Positions 64,000 to 64,000 of a DNA stretch of 64,000 nt are shown piece by piece. Both the position numbers and the translations under genes were made by a program. The notes below the pieces were generated by a model. That model was not told where the DNA came from. It saw only the letters and a program-made list of their open reading frames with translations, and made no database searches. Source of the DNA: Sphagnum magellanicum (Eukaryota > Streptophyta > Sphagnopsida > Sphagnales > Sphagnaceae); assembly GCA_021904315.1 (NCBI GenBank), contig CM038924.1:744001-808000 (forward strand). Reading direction: 5' to 3'. Numbering within the stretch: position 1 is the stretch's first letter; every line of letters begins with the position of its first letter.

Positions 64000-64000
64000 C

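Noticed and set aside
1-64000. CRISPR array, bacterial operon or organelle DNA
   Set aside because: The spaced repeats are eukaryotic minisatellites and dispersed elements, the genes have introns, and no plastid or mitochondrial gene is visible.

Overview
The window is nuclear DNA of a land plant. The genes have many short exons with GT..AG introns, and all four recognisable proteins belong to plant families. An LRR-Roco GTPase, a moss-like bHLH of subfamily VIII and a PIF that seems to lack a working phytochrome-binding N-terminus point to a seed-free plant. A moss or other bryophyte is my best inference, not a demonstrated fact. I rebuilt the gene models by hand from splice sites, checking that phases join and that conserved family residues run across the junctions.

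Layout: (1) 1-4008, plus strand: a six-exon phytochrome-interacting-factor-like bHLH gene. (2) 7752-13877, minus strand: a complete 15-exon peroxisomal acyl-CoA oxidase of the ACX3 type, convergent with the PIF gene. (3) 13.9-23.3 kb: AT-rich spacer with a GC-richer island carrying a hairpin, dispersed repeats and the decayed 3' end of a retroelement. (4) 23298-26557, minus strand: a four-exon bHLH gene of subfamily VIII (RSL-related), with a minisatellite in intron 1 and a long hairpin in intron 3. (5) 27.4-40.6 kb: gene-poor DNA holding most copies of a roughly 0.4-kb element with inverted ends and a central palindrome, a satellite-like array rich in TGCAATACC, and a 1.4-kb A-rich tract. (6) 42.2-44.9 kb: exon-like pieces and internal duplications of no family I recognise. 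(7) 45-53.6 kb: AT-rich DNA in which I see no gene. (8) 53657-59499, minus strand: an LRR-Roc-COR (Roco) gene. Its C-terminal part is interrupted by two in-frame stops, so it is a truncated form or a young pseudogene. (9) 59.5-64 kb: spacer with one local duplication.

The genes are unrelated in pathway: light signalling, peroxisomal beta-oxidation, a developmental transcription factor and a signalling GTPase. They look like ordinary neighbours in a repeat-rich genome, not a cluster. The points most worth following are the apparent decay of the APB region of the PIF, the interrupted Roco gene with a recent 58-codon LRR duplication, the intronic hairpin, and the inverted-end element family.
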